Part shown: positions 8,222-17,481 of the stretch, in pieces
Position numbering within the stretch: the stretch's first letter is position 1
Layout: each line of letters begins with the position of its first letter
Source: Methylococcaceae bacterium
Lineage (GTDB): Bacteria; Pseudomonadota; Gammaproteobacteria; Methylococcales; Methylomonadaceae
NCBI GenBank assembly: GCA_021736705.1
Contig: JAIPFI010000012.1
Coordinates: 1-33,411 of the forward strand
Reading direction: 5' to 3'
DNA: 33,411 nucleotides
Notes under the pieces: generated by a model
The model's input: the letters and a program-made list of their open reading frames with translations, nothing else
What the model was told of the DNA's origin: nothing
Database searches by the model: none
Made by a program: the position numbers and the translations under genes

Positions 8222-11200
8222 ATGACTAAAATAAAAACATACAATCTTACTTTTTGGCTACCGTTTATTGTCAGCAGTTTATTTGCCAGTTTATTTCTAT
8301 TTCAAATTTGGCATGGTTATCAACAAGATGTAGCGCGCATTTATCAAGCTAACGAGGCCAGTCTTAAAGATTCTGCTTGGCATATGTCGCGTACGCTTGA
8401 ATATAATTTGGCAAATAAAAATTATGACCAAGCTAAAAGAGAAATTGTTATTTTTGCTTTGCGCGATCAGGTCGAATTTAGTGCTTTATTATCATCGAAC
8501 TATATTATTGAACTGGCTTCTTCATTTGCCTGGCAGGGACAAGAAGTGCAAAAAGTCATGCCTGATATACAGGAGCTTCTTGAGCATGCTTTGCAAAGTC
8601 AGCAATTAATCAGCCAGACGAATAAAAGTGTCATGACAGTGATTGTGCCAGTCGTGGATGCGCCCGGTAGTTCAGAGCTCCGCTCTCAAAAGTCAAAATT
8701 CTTAGTTTTACGAATTGATCTAGCGCGAGAACTTAAACAAGCGCTGTCTTCTGCAGTGTCTGAAGCCTCATATACTTTATTCATTATCTTCTTATTTGCT
8801 TTGCTGCTTATCGAGGTGATTAGGCAATCGGTTTTAGTACCTTTACGAGCGCTGAATAACTTAAGCCAGCAATTATTGCAAAATAAGAATCTAATTAACC
8901 CTTTATCTGGAAATACCGAGCAAACTCGAGTTGCACAAGTGTTAGTGGATGCCGGTAACCGTATTCGACACCAATTATTTGATTTACAAGATAAAGAACA
9001 ACGCCTTAGCGTTACCCTTAATTCTATTGGCGATGCTGTTATCGTAACTGATCAAGACGGGTTTATTACACGTATAAACAAGGCTGCTACGGCTATCACT
9101 GGCTGGACACAAGAACAGGCTTTTGGTTTGGAATTGCCGGTTGTTTTTGATATTTATAATGCAAGTACGAATGAAAAAGTAATTAACCCCGTGGAGCAAG
9201 TGCTGGCCACAAAACAAGTGGTTGAGCTGGCCAATCACACCGTACTTGTTTCCAAAACAGGTGAGCGATTTCATATTTCGGATAGTGCGGCTCCGATTCG
9301 CTATTCAGATAATGAGTCCGAACAGATTCTCGGTGTTATTTTGGTTTTTCAAAATGTGACACCGCAATACAAACTCAGAGAACAATTGCGTCAAAATGCG
9401 GAGTTCTTAGCGTATTTATTGGATGTGAGCCCAGGGGTTACCTATGTGCTTAATATTATTGTTGATTCGGAGACGTCATTTTTACTTTCTTACATCAATA
9501 ATGCGATTGAAGAGTACTCAGGAAATTCCGCAACAACCTGGTTAAGTCATCCTGATAAATGGCTAGATCGCGTACATCCTGATGATGTTCAACAAGTTAA
9601 ACAAACCTTGTATAAGGCCATTGAATCAAAAAAACATGTAAGCCATGAATTTCGTTTACAGCATCATCAAGGTCATTATATTACGGTCAGAGATTCATTG
9701 ACTGCTGTATTTGATGGCTCTGGCGCGCCTTATCAAATAGTCGGTGTTTTTGTCGATATTAGTGATGAAATAAGAGTTATTCAGCAACAACAGTTTTTAG
9801 GTGAAATTCTTGAGCGATCACTCAATGAGATATATGTTTTTGATGCTGAAACATTTAAATTTACTCAGGTCAATCAAGGTGCCCGCCAAAATCTAGGCTA
9901 CAGCCTAGAAGAGCTAAGAGAATTGACTCCAGTTGCGATAAAACCTGAATTTTCCCAGGCAGAGTTTGAACAATTCATTGCACCGCTTAAAACTGGGGAG
10001 GCACAACGCTTAGAGTTTGAAGCTATTCATCAGCGTAAAGATGGTTCAACTTATCCGGTAGCAGTAGATCTGCAATTGGATCAGTGTTCGGAGCAGTCTG
10101 TCTTTGTTGCTATTGCTGATGATATGACGCAACGCAAAATAATAGAGCAAGCACTGAGTGAAGAGCGTGCTTTATTGAAAGGGATTATTGATTCCACGCC
10201 GGATCTAATTTTCTGTAAAGATCCTAATGGCGTTTATTTACGCTGTAATAAAGCGTTTGAAGCATTTTATGGCGCAGAGGAAAGCGATATTTTAGGTAAA
10301 ACGGATTTTGATTTTGTTGATCAGGAAACCGCGCAATTCTTTCGATCTAAAGATAAGTCAATGCTCGACAAGGGCGTTATTCAAATTAACGAGGAAATGC
10401 TGTCCTTTCCTGATGGACATACGCTATTATTCGAAACCTTAAAAGCGCCATTGAAAACAGACTCAGGGAGCATCCTTGGAGTACTGGGTATCAGTCGGGA
10501 TATCACGTTGCAGCGACAAACAGAGCAGGCATTAAAGGTTGCAGGTCAAGTATTTGAATCCAGTAATGAAGGCATTTTAGTTACCGATGCGAGGAATGCT
10601 ATTATTCAAGTTAATCCTGCGTTCACTAAAATGACAGGCTACACCGCACAAGAGGTCATTGGTAAAGATCCACAAATGCTAAGCTCGGGCAGCCAAGACA
10701 GCAGTTTTTATCATGAATTCTGGCAGACATTAAATGCGACGGGGTCGTGGAGTGGCGAGCTGATTAATCAACGCAAAAACGGCGAAACCTACCCGCAGCG
10801 GTTATCCATCAGTACTATTAAGGATGACGCAGGCGCTATCCAGAAATATGTTGCGATAATGTCCGATTTTAGCGTAGAAAAAGAAGCTCAAGAACGTATT
10901 GAATTTTTAGCTCAACATGATGACCTGACTCTGCTACCTAACCGAGTCTTACTCAATGATCGCATACATCAGGCGTTAATAACCGCAAGAAGACAGCAGC
11001 AATCAGTGGCGCTATTGTTTTTAGATTTAGATCGCTTTAAATTTGTAAATGATAGTTTGGGTCATGCTATCGGCGATAAATTACTGATAGAAGTCGCGCA
11101 AATATTAAGCAGTAATGTCCGCCAAGAAGATACCGTTTCCCGTACCGGAGGAGATGAATTTACTATTTTGCTGGTGAACACAAATGCTCAGGGCGCTGCT

Positions 11201-12190
11201 CATGTTGCACAAATTTTAATTGATGCAATATCTGAACCCTTTACTATTGAAAATCATCCACTGTTTGTGACCCTTTCCATTGGGATTAGTTTGTTTCCTG
11301 ATAATGGTAAAACAGAACAAGTATTAAGCCAAAAAGCCGACAACGCAATGTATCGTGCTAAACAGAGTGGTCGCAACCAGTATCAATTTTTTACAGAAGA
11401 AATGCATACCCAGATGATGCTGAAGCTTGAGCTGGAAAAGGAGCTTCGTTACGCTCAGGAGCGTCAGCAATTAGAGTTAGTGTATCAACCACAGCTAGAC
11501 TTGAAGAGTAATAAGATTATTGGTTGTGAAGCCTTAATTCGCTGGAATCATCCGGATAAAGGGTATATTTCGCCGATGATATTTATTCCTATTGCGGAAG
11601 AGTCAGGACTTATTAATTCCATTGGTGACTGGGTGTTGATGACTGCGATGCAGCAAATGCAGCAGTGGAATAAGGAAGGTTATACTGAGCTTCTCGTTGC
11701 CGTTAATCTATCAGGTGTACAATTTAATAGCGTAGAATTGGTTGATCGTATTCAAGAGCTTCTACAAATATATCATTTGTCAGCAAGTAACTTAGAATTA
11801 GAAATTACTGAATCTATCGCCATGAGAGATATTGATGTCACGATTTCACAACTGCAAAATCTCTCTAGCTTGGGTATCAAGTTATCATTAGATGATTTTG
11901 GTACCGGCTATTCATCGCTCAGTTATTTAAAAAAATTCCCCATTAACAAGCTGAAAATTGATCAAAGTTTTGTCTTTACTATGCTCGAAGATGAAGATAA
12001 TGAGGCTATTGTTGAGGCGATAATCACATTAGCGAAATCATTGCGACTAGAAACCATTGCCGAAGGCGTGGAAACGAAAGCACAGTTAGATACGCTTAAG
12101 ACAAAAGGATGCGACCAAATTCAAGGTTATTATTTTAGCAAGCCTATTTCTGCCCAACAATTTAGCCTGCTTATGGAGCGGCATAGTTGA
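8222..12190 (+). CDS. Membrane-bound PAS-GGDEF-EAL protein (c-di-GMP turnover)
   Basis: This 1322-residue protein would make and/or break cyclic di-GMP. Layout: transmembrane segment at about 12-32, periplasmic domain at about 35-181, second transmembrane segment at about 182-200, a linker, five predicted PAS modules (about 262-385, 392-518, 525-640, 651-770, 773-890), GGDEF domain (about 895-1065) and EAL domain (about 1075-1320). The cyclase motif GGDEF is intact (976-980) and the inhibitory I-site R967-x-x-D970 sits five residues before it. The EAL domain keeps EALIRW (1103-1108), LEITES, DDFGTGYSSL, an AEGVET segment and QGYYFSKP, so both activities look possible. It starts 2 bases after the lipoprotein gene with no ribosome site of its own, which implies translational coupling. 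The periplasmic domain may read the ligand-loaded lipoprotein. The net activity in the cell cannot be told from sequence. Confidence 0.92.
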   Translation: MTKIKTYNLTFWLPFIVSSLFASLFLFQIWHGYQQDVARIYQANEASLKDSAWHMSRTLEYNLANKNYDQAKREIVIFALRDQVEFSALLSSNYIIELASSFAWQGQEVQKVMPDIQELLEHALQSQQLISQTNKSVMTVIVPVVDAPGSSELRSQKSKFLVLRIDLARELKQALSSAVSEASYTLFIIFLFALLLIEVIRQSVLVPLRALNNLSQQLLQNKNLINPLSGNTEQTRVAQVLVDAGNRIRHQLFDLQDKEQRLSVTLNSIGDAVIVTDQDGFITRINKAATAITGWTQEQAFGLELPVVFDIYNASTNEKVINPVEQVLATKQVVELANHTVLVSKTGERFHISDSAAPIRYSDNESEQILGVILVFQNVTPQYKLREQLRQNAEFLAYLLDVSPGVTYVLNIIVDSETSFLLSYINNAIEEYSGNSATTWLSHPDKWLDRVHPDDVQQVKQTLYKAIESKKHVSHEFRLQHHQGHYITVRDSLTAVFDGSGAPYQIVGVFVDISDEIRVIQQQQFLGEILERSLNEIYVFDAETFKFTQVNQGARQNLGYSLEELRELTPVAIKPEFSQAEFEQFIAPLKTGEAQRLEFEAIHQRKDGSTYPVAVDLQLDQCSEQSVFVAIADDMTQRKIIEQALSEERALLKGIIDSTPDLIFCKDPNGVYLRCNKAFEAFYGAEESDILGKTDFDFVDQETAQFFRSKDKSMLDKGVIQINEEMLSFPDGHTLLFETLKAPLKTDSGSILGVLGISRDITLQRQTEQALKVAGQVFESSNEGILVTDARNAIIQVNPAFTKMTGYTAQEVIGKDPQMLSSGSQDSSFYHEFWQTLNATGSWSGELINQRKNGETYPQRLSISTIKDDAGAIQKYVAIMSDFSVEKEAQERIEFLAQHDDLTLLPNRVLLNDRIHQALITARRQQQSVALLFLDLDRFKFVNDSLGHAIGDKLLIEVAQILSSNVRQEDTVSRTGGDEFTILLVNTNAQGAAHVAQILIDAISEPFTIENHPLFVTLSIGISLFPDNGKTEQVLSQKADNAMYRAKQSGRNQYQFFTEEMHTQMMLKLELEKELRYAQERQQLELVYQPQLDLKSNKIIGCEALIRWNHPDKGYISPMIFIPIAEESGLINSIGDWVLMTAMQQMQQWNKEGYTELLVAVNLSGVQFNSVELVDRIQELLQIYHLSASNLELEITESIAMRDIDVTISQLQNLSSLGIKLSLDDFGTGYSSLSYLKKFPINKLKIDQSFVFTMLEDEDNEAIVEAIITLAKSLRLETIAEGVETKAQLDTLKTKGCDQIQGYYFSKPISAQQFSLLMERHS

Positions 12191-12577
12191 TTATTATGGA
12201 TTGCAGTGACTTGTCTGCTTGTTACAGCGTTGTTGGATTTAATGGTTGATCTTATATGCAAGCAAGCAAATTGTTCGCCCGCTCAAATAAGAAACTGACG
12301 AAGTTGTGGTTATAAATGAGAATGGGCCAGTTGCACTAAATTTAGAATAGAGTGGTAGAATGATACAATTAATTAGGTGGATGGGAAGTTAACCATAATT
12401 AATATTTTCTATTGGCTAAAAGCCAATACAGGCAAAATTTAAAAAGGGATTTAGTATGATTTGATAATTTCAAATAGTTGCAGAAGTTCCATTTCCCGAT
12501 CCCCACTTCCAAAATAAACCTTACGATGAAAATCTAAGGGAAAAAAATTAAGACATTTTCATTTCCCCTAAAAACTT
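12191..12577 (+). other. 387-base gene-free leader before the secretion operon
   Basis: No convincing gene is seen here; the longest small frames are under about 20 codons. The stretch must hold the end of the c-di-GMP gene's transcript and probably the promoter of the secretion operon. Visible structures are a short hairpin ATTGGCT/AGCCAAT (12411-12427, 3-base loop, no T tract) and two nested inverted repeats just before gspE: ATGAAAAT (12526-12533) with ATTTTCAT (12555-12562), and GGGAAA (12538-12543) with TTTCCC (12562-12567). No clear -35/-10 pair or sigma-54 site was found. Confidence 0.5.
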
Positions 12578-14260
12578 ATGAGCTACCAGAAATTTATTGA
12601 GACTCTTATTGCTCAGCAATCATTGCGTGAAAGTGACTTAAATAAAGTCAATAAAATTCAACAGCAAATGCAAGAAACCGGACTACCTTTGTTGTTAGTT
12701 AAGTTAGGCTTGTGTTCTGAAAAAGATGTTGCGCAAGCTTTAGCAACGGTCTCAGGACTCAGTGTTTTGACGCCAGCCGATTATCCGGATACTCCAATGT
12801 TACCGGATGATATTTCTTTGCGCTTCTTAAAAGAATTTCATCTAGTGGGTATTTCAGCGGAGGAAGATAAACTTATTGTTGCCGTTTTAGATCCTCAGAA
12901 TAGCTTTATTAAACAATCCTTAAGCTTAAAGTGCGAACGACTCATAGAGCTAAAAATTGGCCTTTTATCTGATATAGATAAAGCCATAGAGCGCCAATAT
13001 GGCGGCGGTAAATCGCAGATGGGGCAAATTACTGATAATTTAGATGCCAGTGAATCATTGGATGATATTGAGCATTTAAAAGATCTAGCGAGTGAAGCAC
13101 CTGTTATCCGCATGGTTAACCTTATATTTCAGCGGGCGTTAGAAAGCAAGGCATCAGATATTCATTTTGAACCTTTTGAGAATGCTTTAATTATTCGTTT
13201 ACGTATTGATGGCGTGTTGCAGCAAATCGAAGGTCCTTCCGCCAGTGCGACGCCCGCGATAATATCCAGAATAAAATTGATGGCGAAGTTGAATATTGCT
13301 GAACGTCGTTTGCCGCAAGATGGGCGTATTAAAATACAAATGCAAGGTAAGGAAATTGACTTACGTGTCTCGACTACTCCAACGATGTATGGTGAGAGCG
13401 TCGTTATTCGATTGCTCGATAAAGAAAATATCGTCTTTGATTTTGCTTCATTAGGTTTTGAAGAGGCTAATCAGCAGCAATTTATTCAAGTTTTAAATAA
13501 ACCGCATGGCATTATATTAATTACTGGGCCGACAGGAAGCGGTAAGTCAACGACTTTATATACCGCATTAAGTTATTTAAATACACCGGGCCAAAAAATT
13601 ATTACCGTTGAAGACCCAGTAGAGTATCAGCTACAGGGCGTTAACCAAATACAGGCAAAACCGAAAATAGGCTTAACCTTTAGTAGTGCTTTACGCTCTA
13701 TTGTTCGACAAGATCCCGATATTATTATGATCGGTGAAATGCGTGATTTAGAAACCGCAAAAATTGCCGTACAGTCGGCATTGACAGGCCACATGGTGTT
13801 ATCTACTTTACACACCAATGACGCGGCCGGTGGGCTTGCACGACTGTTAGATATGGGGCTGGATGACTATTTGCTAACCTCCACCGTAAATGGTATTTTA
13901 GCGCAACGGTTGGTGAGAAAGTTATGTATGCATTGCCGTGAACCTTATCAGCCACTTCCTGAGGTCATTAAAGAGAAAGGTTTAACGCGGTTCTTGAAAG
14001 ACGGCCAATTGACCTTATATCAAGCTAAAGGTTGTAAAGAATGTGGTGGCATCGGATATAGTGGCCGTTTAGCGATTATTGAGTTTTTAGTGATGAATGA
14101 TGCAATAAGGAAGATGGTTATGGAGCATAAAGAATCAGGCTTGATTCAAGAAGAAGCGGTCAGAGGTGGCATGTTAAGCATTTATCAGGATGGATTGGCT
14201 AAAGTAGCAAAAGGCATGACGACGTTAGAAGAAGTCTTGCGCGTAACAACGGAAGTTTAA
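12578..14260 (+). CDS. gspE: Type II secretion system ATPase GspE
   Basis: GspE is the cytoplasmic hexameric ATPase that powers pseudopilus assembly. The 560-residue protein has an N-terminal T2SSE_N domain (about 1-150) that binds GspL. Then come Walker A GPTGSGKST (317-325, Lys323), the aspartate-box region after it, Walker B DPDIIMIGEMRD (379-390) and a His box (TGHMVLSTLHTND). The zinc-binding tetracysteine motif is complete: Cys450-x2-Cys453 and Cys486-x2-Cys489. That motif is typical of GspE and PilB. It opens an operon in the order E-F-G-H-I-J-K-L-M-N-D. The ATG at 12578 is the first start after an in-frame TAA at 12569 and has no Shine-Dalgarno sequence at a normal distance, which is odd for the lead gene. 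gspF starts 1 base after the stop. Confidence 0.96.
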   Translation: MSYQKFIETLIAQQSLRESDLNKVNKIQQQMQETGLPLLLVKLGLCSEKDVAQALATVSGLSVLTPADYPDTPMLPDDISLRFLKEFHLVGISAEEDKLIVAVLDPQNSFIKQSLSLKCERLIELKIGLLSDIDKAIERQYGGGKSQMGQITDNLDASESLDDIEHLKDLASEAPVIRMVNLIFQRALESKASDIHFEPFENALIIRLRIDGVLQQIEGPSASATPAIISRIKLMAKLNIAERRLPQDGRIKIQMQGKEIDLRVSTTPTMYGESVVIRLLDKENIVFDFASLGFEEANQQQFIQVLNKPHGIILITGPTGSGKSTTLYTALSYLNTPGQKIITVEDPVEYQLQGVNQIQAKPKIGLTFSSALRSIVRQDPDIIMIGEMRDLETAKIAVQSALTGHMVLSTLHTNDAAGGLARLLDMGLDDYLLTSTVNGILAQRLVRKLCMHCREPYQPLPEVIKEKGLTRFLKDGQLTLYQAKGCKECGGIGYSGRLAIIEFLVMNDAIRKMVMEHKESGLIQEEAVRGGMLSIYQDGLAKVAKGMTTLEEVLRVTTEV

Positions 14261-14261
14261 G

Positions 14262-15479
14262 GTGGCTTTATTTGTTTATAAAGCGGTAACGCATGACGGC
14301 ACGATTCAAGAAGGCACGAAAGAAGCACGGGATGAGGCGCATTTAATTGAGTACTTACAAACCGAAGGCTTAATTCCTCTTAAAATATCCTTACCGGGCT
14401 CTAGTCTGTCGTATCTATTTTCTTTTAAACCGTCTCAGCAAGGTTTGTCGCAAAAAGAAATTAATTTATTTACCAAGGAGTTAGCGACCTTATTGCAAGC
14501 AGGATTACCATTAGACCGGTCTTTAGTCGTTCTAATGGAGTTAATTGATGCGGACTCTAACATCTATAACTTGATTAAGCAGGTGCTAGAGCGGGTAAAG
14601 GGCGGTGCAAATTTAGCTGATGCTTTAGAGTCTGAGTCCAGTGCTTTTTCACGTTTTTATATCAATATGCTCCGAGCGGGTGAAGCCGGTGGTAGTGTTG
14701 ACATCGTTTTAGGACAGTTATCTGAATATTTAGAAAAATCTAAAGAATTAAAAGATACGGTGAGCACGGCTTTAATTTACCCCGCTATTTTAGTTATTAT
14801 GGCTTTAGGCTCGGTGTTTTTATTGCTGACTTTCGTTGTTCCGCAATTTATGGAAATGTTTGAAAGTGCGGGTAAAGAGCTGCCAATATCTACCCAGATT
14901 GTGGTTGGAACAGCCCAATGGCTGCAAAATTATTGGTGGGCTTTACTCATATTTTGCGCGGGTGTATTTTTTACTATGCGCTATGAGTTGAGCGTTGGCC
15001 CTAGAAAAGCACAATGGGATCGAATTATCTTATCTTTGCCTTTGTTTGGTGAAATTATCCGTAATACTAGCACCACAAATTTCACGCGTACTTTAGGTAC
15101 CTTATTATCTAATGGCGTGCCTATCTTAACGGCATTAGGTATTGTTAAAGGAACGTTAAGTAATTTAGTCTTGATTGATGCTTTAACCGTTGCCGAAGAT
15201 AACTTAAGACAAGGTAAAGATATGTCCAGCGCTTTAATAGAGTCGGGACAATTTCCCAAGATGGCGACTCAAATGATAAAGATGGGCGAAGAAACGGGTA
15301 AAATGGAAGAGATGCTGGCGAGGACGGCAGAGACTTATGATAAACAACTTAAAATAACCATTGAACGTATGTTGGCGATGTTAGAACCTATTTTAATTGT
15401 AACTTTAGGGTTATTAATCGCGGGCATTATCATTTCTATTTTATCGGCGATTTTAAGTGTCAATGATTTAGCGTTTTAA
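14262..15479 (+). CDS. gspF: Type II secretion inner-membrane platform protein GspF
   Basis: GspF is the polytopic inner-membrane protein that couples GspE to the growing pseudopilus. The 405-residue protein has the usual two repeated T2SSF domains (about 70-190 and 270-395). Membrane segments lie at about 168-192, 220-238 and 372-398; the last ends the protein in a run of Ile and Leu. The start is GTG, one base after the gspE stop, with GGAAG 6 bases before it lying inside the gspE end. The family start MALFVYKAVTHDG-like sequence supports it. Length matches the family. Tight spacing to gspE and gspG marks one operon. Confidence 0.96.
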   Translation: MALFVYKAVTHDGTIQEGTKEARDEAHLIEYLQTEGLIPLKISLPGSSLSYLFSFKPSQQGLSQKEINLFTKELATLLQAGLPLDRSLVVLMELIDADSNIYNLIKQVLERVKGGANLADALESESSAFSRFYINMLRAGEAGGSVDIVLGQLSEYLEKSKELKDTVSTALIYPAILVIMALGSVFLLLTFVVPQFMEMFESAGKELPISTQIVVGTAQWLQNYWWALLIFCAGVFFTMRYELSVGPRKAQWDRIILSLPLFGEIIRNTSTTNFTRTLGTLLSNGVPILTALGIVKGTLSNLVLIDALTVAEDNLRQGKDMSSALIESGQFPKMATQMIKMGEETGKMEEMLARTAETYDKQLKITIERMLAMLEPILIVTLGLLIAGIIISILSAILSVNDLAF

Positions 15480-15513
15480 CAATGAATAACAAATATTAAA
15501 ACTGAGAGAGCAA

Positions 15514-15939
15514 ATGAAACAATTTAAAAAACTAACGTCGGGTTTTACTTTAATTGAGCTATTAGTGGTTTTGGCTATTATTGGCTTATTAGCCGGTTTA
15601 GTTGGGCCACAAGTAATGAAGCATTTAGGAAGCTCAAAATCGAAAGCGGCTAAAGTGCAAATTGAAGACCTAGCCGGCGCACTAGACATGTATCGTATGG
15701 ATGCGGGACGTTATCCCAGTACGGCAGAAGGCTTAAAAGCTTTGGTGGATAAACCTGCTGATGCCCGCGCTTGGAATGGACCTTATTTACGCAAAAATAA
15801 CGTACCCCAAGATCCTTGGATGTATGACTATCATTATGTATCGCCAGGTGAGCATGGGAGTTTTGACCTGTATTCTTTAGGTGGTGATAATGCGCCTGGT
15901 GGTGATGGTGAAGATCAAGATGTTAATAGTTGGGAATAA
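15514..15939 (+). CDS. gspG: Type II secretion major pseudopilin GspG
   Basis: GspG is the main subunit of the periplasmic pseudopilus. The 141-residue protein has a class III signal: ten-residue leader ending LTSG, then FTLIELLVVLAIIGLLAG with Glu at +5. A prepilin peptidase would cut after Gly10 and methylate Phe11. The globular part has the family block YRMDAGRYPSTAEGLKALV. Its acidic C-terminal loop (SLGGDNAPGGDGEDQDVNSW) matches the GspG calcium site. The start has a GAGAG ribosome site. Length is normal. It lies 34 bases after gspF, the widest gap between genes of the operon, which fits a need for strong independent translation of the most abundant subunit. Confidence 0.97.
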   Translation: MKQFKKLTSGFTLIELLVVLAIIGLLAGLVGPQVMKHLGSSKSKAAKVQIEDLAGALDMYRMDAGRYPSTAEGLKALVDKPADARAWNGPYLRKNNVPQDPWMYDYHYVSPGEHGSFDLYSLGGDNAPGGDGEDQDVNSWE

Positions 15940-15954
15940 TTTTCTTAAATTACT

Positions 15955-16395
15955 GTGCAGATAAAAGGATTTACCTTAATTGAGTTACTTTTGGTGATTG
16001 TTATTATCGCTATAAGTGCTGCGGTAGTTGCTCCTAATATTGGCTCCGGCAATCAAACTGCTAAGTTGAATAGTTCGGCGCGAGATATAGCGTCAGCCTT
16101 GCGCTTTGCTCGTGGACATGCGCTTAGTCGGCACAAAGAAAGTACTGTATTATTCAATTTACAAGAAAATACTTACCAGATTACCGATAAACAAAAAGTG
16201 TATCGAATCGCTAAAGAAATAGAAGTAACCCTAGATATTGCTCAATCACAGCTTATTGATGAAACACAGGGGCATATTCGTTTTTTCCCTGACGGTTCAT
16301 CAACGGGTGGGCGCATAACGTTAGAGTTGGCAGATAATAAAAGGCAGTTAGATATTAATTGGTTGACAGGGCACGTAGAGCTTAATGACAAGTAA
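15955..16395 (+). CDS. gspH: Type II secretion minor pseudopilin GspH
   Basis: GspH is a minor pseudopilin of the tip complex region. The 146-residue protein has a very short leader, MQIKG, then FTLIELLLVIVIIAISAAVV with Glu at +5. The start is GTG (15955); no other start fits before the prepilin site. The block ARDIASALRFARGHALSRHKES is characteristic of GspH (FimT-like) proteins. It lies 15 bases after gspG and overlaps gspI by 11 bases. Confidence 0.92.
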   Translation: MQIKGFTLIELLLVIVIIAISAAVVAPNIGSGNQTAKLNSSARDIASALRFARGHALSRHKESTVLFNLQENTYQITDKQKVYRIAKEIEVTLDIAQSQLIDETQGHIRFFPDGSSTGGRITLELADNKRQLDINWLTGHVELNDK

Positions 16396-16789
16396 GCGGC
16401 ATTTACAATCAGGATTTTCTTTATTGGAAATTTTAATTGCTTTTTCTATCTTGGCATTATCGTTAGGTGTTTTGCTGAATATTTTTTCTGGTGGCCTGAA
16501 GCGCGCTATTGTTTCTGACGAATACCAGCAAGCAGTAACTATTGCGCAATCAAAACTTGCTGCTGCGGGTGTTGAGTGGCCTCTAGGCGATGGCGACAAG
16601 CAGGGGCAAATGCTGGATAAATTTAATTGGACTCTTTTTGTGCAGCCAATTAATAGTGATGATATAGACGCAGCATCCGCGACGACAAATATACAAACTT
16701 ATCAGGTGATTGTGCGTGTACAGTGGCTGGCTGGGGTCGAGGATCGGCAAATTGAATTGACCTCCATTAAGTTATCTAAAAAGCAATGA
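16385..16789 (+). CDS. gspI: Type II secretion minor pseudopilin GspI
   Basis: GspI forms the pseudopilus tip with GspJ and GspK. The 134-residue protein carries a ten-residue leader ending LQSG, then FSLLEILIAFSILALSLGVL with Glu at +5. The block YQQAVTIAQSKLAAAGVEWPL (split over residues 57-77) is the family signature for the tip pseudopilin. It overlaps gspH by 11 bases at its start and gspJ by 4 bases (ATGA) at its end, which shows translational coupling. Confidence 0.93.
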   Translation: MTSKRHLQSGFSLLEILIAFSILALSLGVLLNIFSGGLKRAIVSDEYQQAVTIAQSKLAAAGVEWPLGDGDKQGQMLDKFNWTLFVQPINSDDIDAASATTNIQTYQVIVRVQWLAGVEDRQIELTSIKLSKKQ

Positions 16790-17481
16790 TAACAACGCAG
16801 AAGCAACAAGGTGCAGGCTTTACTTTATTGGAGGTATTAATCGGCATGAGCATTATGAGTGTCATGATGCTCTTGTTGTTTGCTAGTTTACGCGTGTGTG
16901 TGCAAAGCTGGAATGCTGGCGAAAAAAAGATCGCCCAAGTAAGTCAGGCGGCTACGGTTCAAGCTTTTTTGTACAATAAGTTACAGATGGCTTTGCCTTT
17001 AGAAGATGCTTCTACTGAAGAAAAGCAATTTTCATTTCGTGGTAATGCGCAGCAGTTACAATTTGTTGCTGCAATGCCTGCAAGCGCCGCACGCTTAGGT
17101 TTGCAGTTATTTAAGCTCAGCCTTGTACCGGCTCAAGATAAGCAAGAGAATGAACTAAGAGTCGATATTAGGCCATTTTTTACTCAAAGTGATAGCGCTC
17201 AATGGCAAGAGGAGCAAGTTGTTATTTTAGATAAAATACACAGCTTGCGTTTTGCATATTTCAATGGCGATGAAGCAGAGGGTAATGTTGGATGGCAAGA
17301 TGAATGGCTAGATAAATATCGGCTTCCTGCACTGCTGAGCGTCGATATTGAGCTTATTAATGGCGAACTGTGGCCAACTATTGTTGTCGATTTAAAAGTA
17401 GATACTGTACTAAGCGGTGGCGGGCGAAGTAGTAGCAGAAATCCTTTTGGTATTGTTAATGGGAAATTTACAGGGCGATGA
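16786..17481 (+). CDS. gspJ: Type II secretion minor pseudopilin GspJ
   Basis: GspJ is a tip pseudopilin that binds GspI and GspK. The 231-residue protein has an eleven-residue leader ending QGAG, then FTLLEVLIGMSIMSVMMLLLF with Glu at +5. The C-terminal region has the usual GspJ beta-rich block with a W-x-W-like pair (VGWQDEW) and LPALLSVDIEL, followed by a Gly/Ser-rich tail. Its start overlaps the gspI stop by 4 bases, and its stop overlaps the gspK start by 4 bases. Confidence 0.93.
   Translation: MITTQKQQGAGFTLLEVLIGMSIMSVMMLLLFASLRVCVQSWNAGEKKIAQVSQAATVQAFLYNKLQMALPLEDASTEEKQFSFRGNAQQLQFVAAMPASAARLGLQLFKLSLVPAQDKQENELRVDIRPFFTQSDSAQWQEEQVVILDKIHSLRFAYFNGDEAEGNVGWQDEWLDKYRLPALLSVDIELINGELWPTIVVDLKVDTVLSGGGRSSSRNPFGIVNGKFTGR

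Noticed and set aside
12242-12298. 18-codon frame in the leader
   Set aside because: No ribosome site, no conserved feature and a length expected by chance.
12331-12345. Possible sigma-54 promoter before gspE (TGGGCCAGTTGCA)
   Set aside because: The GG and GC elements are far closer than the ten bases between them that a -24/-12 site needs.
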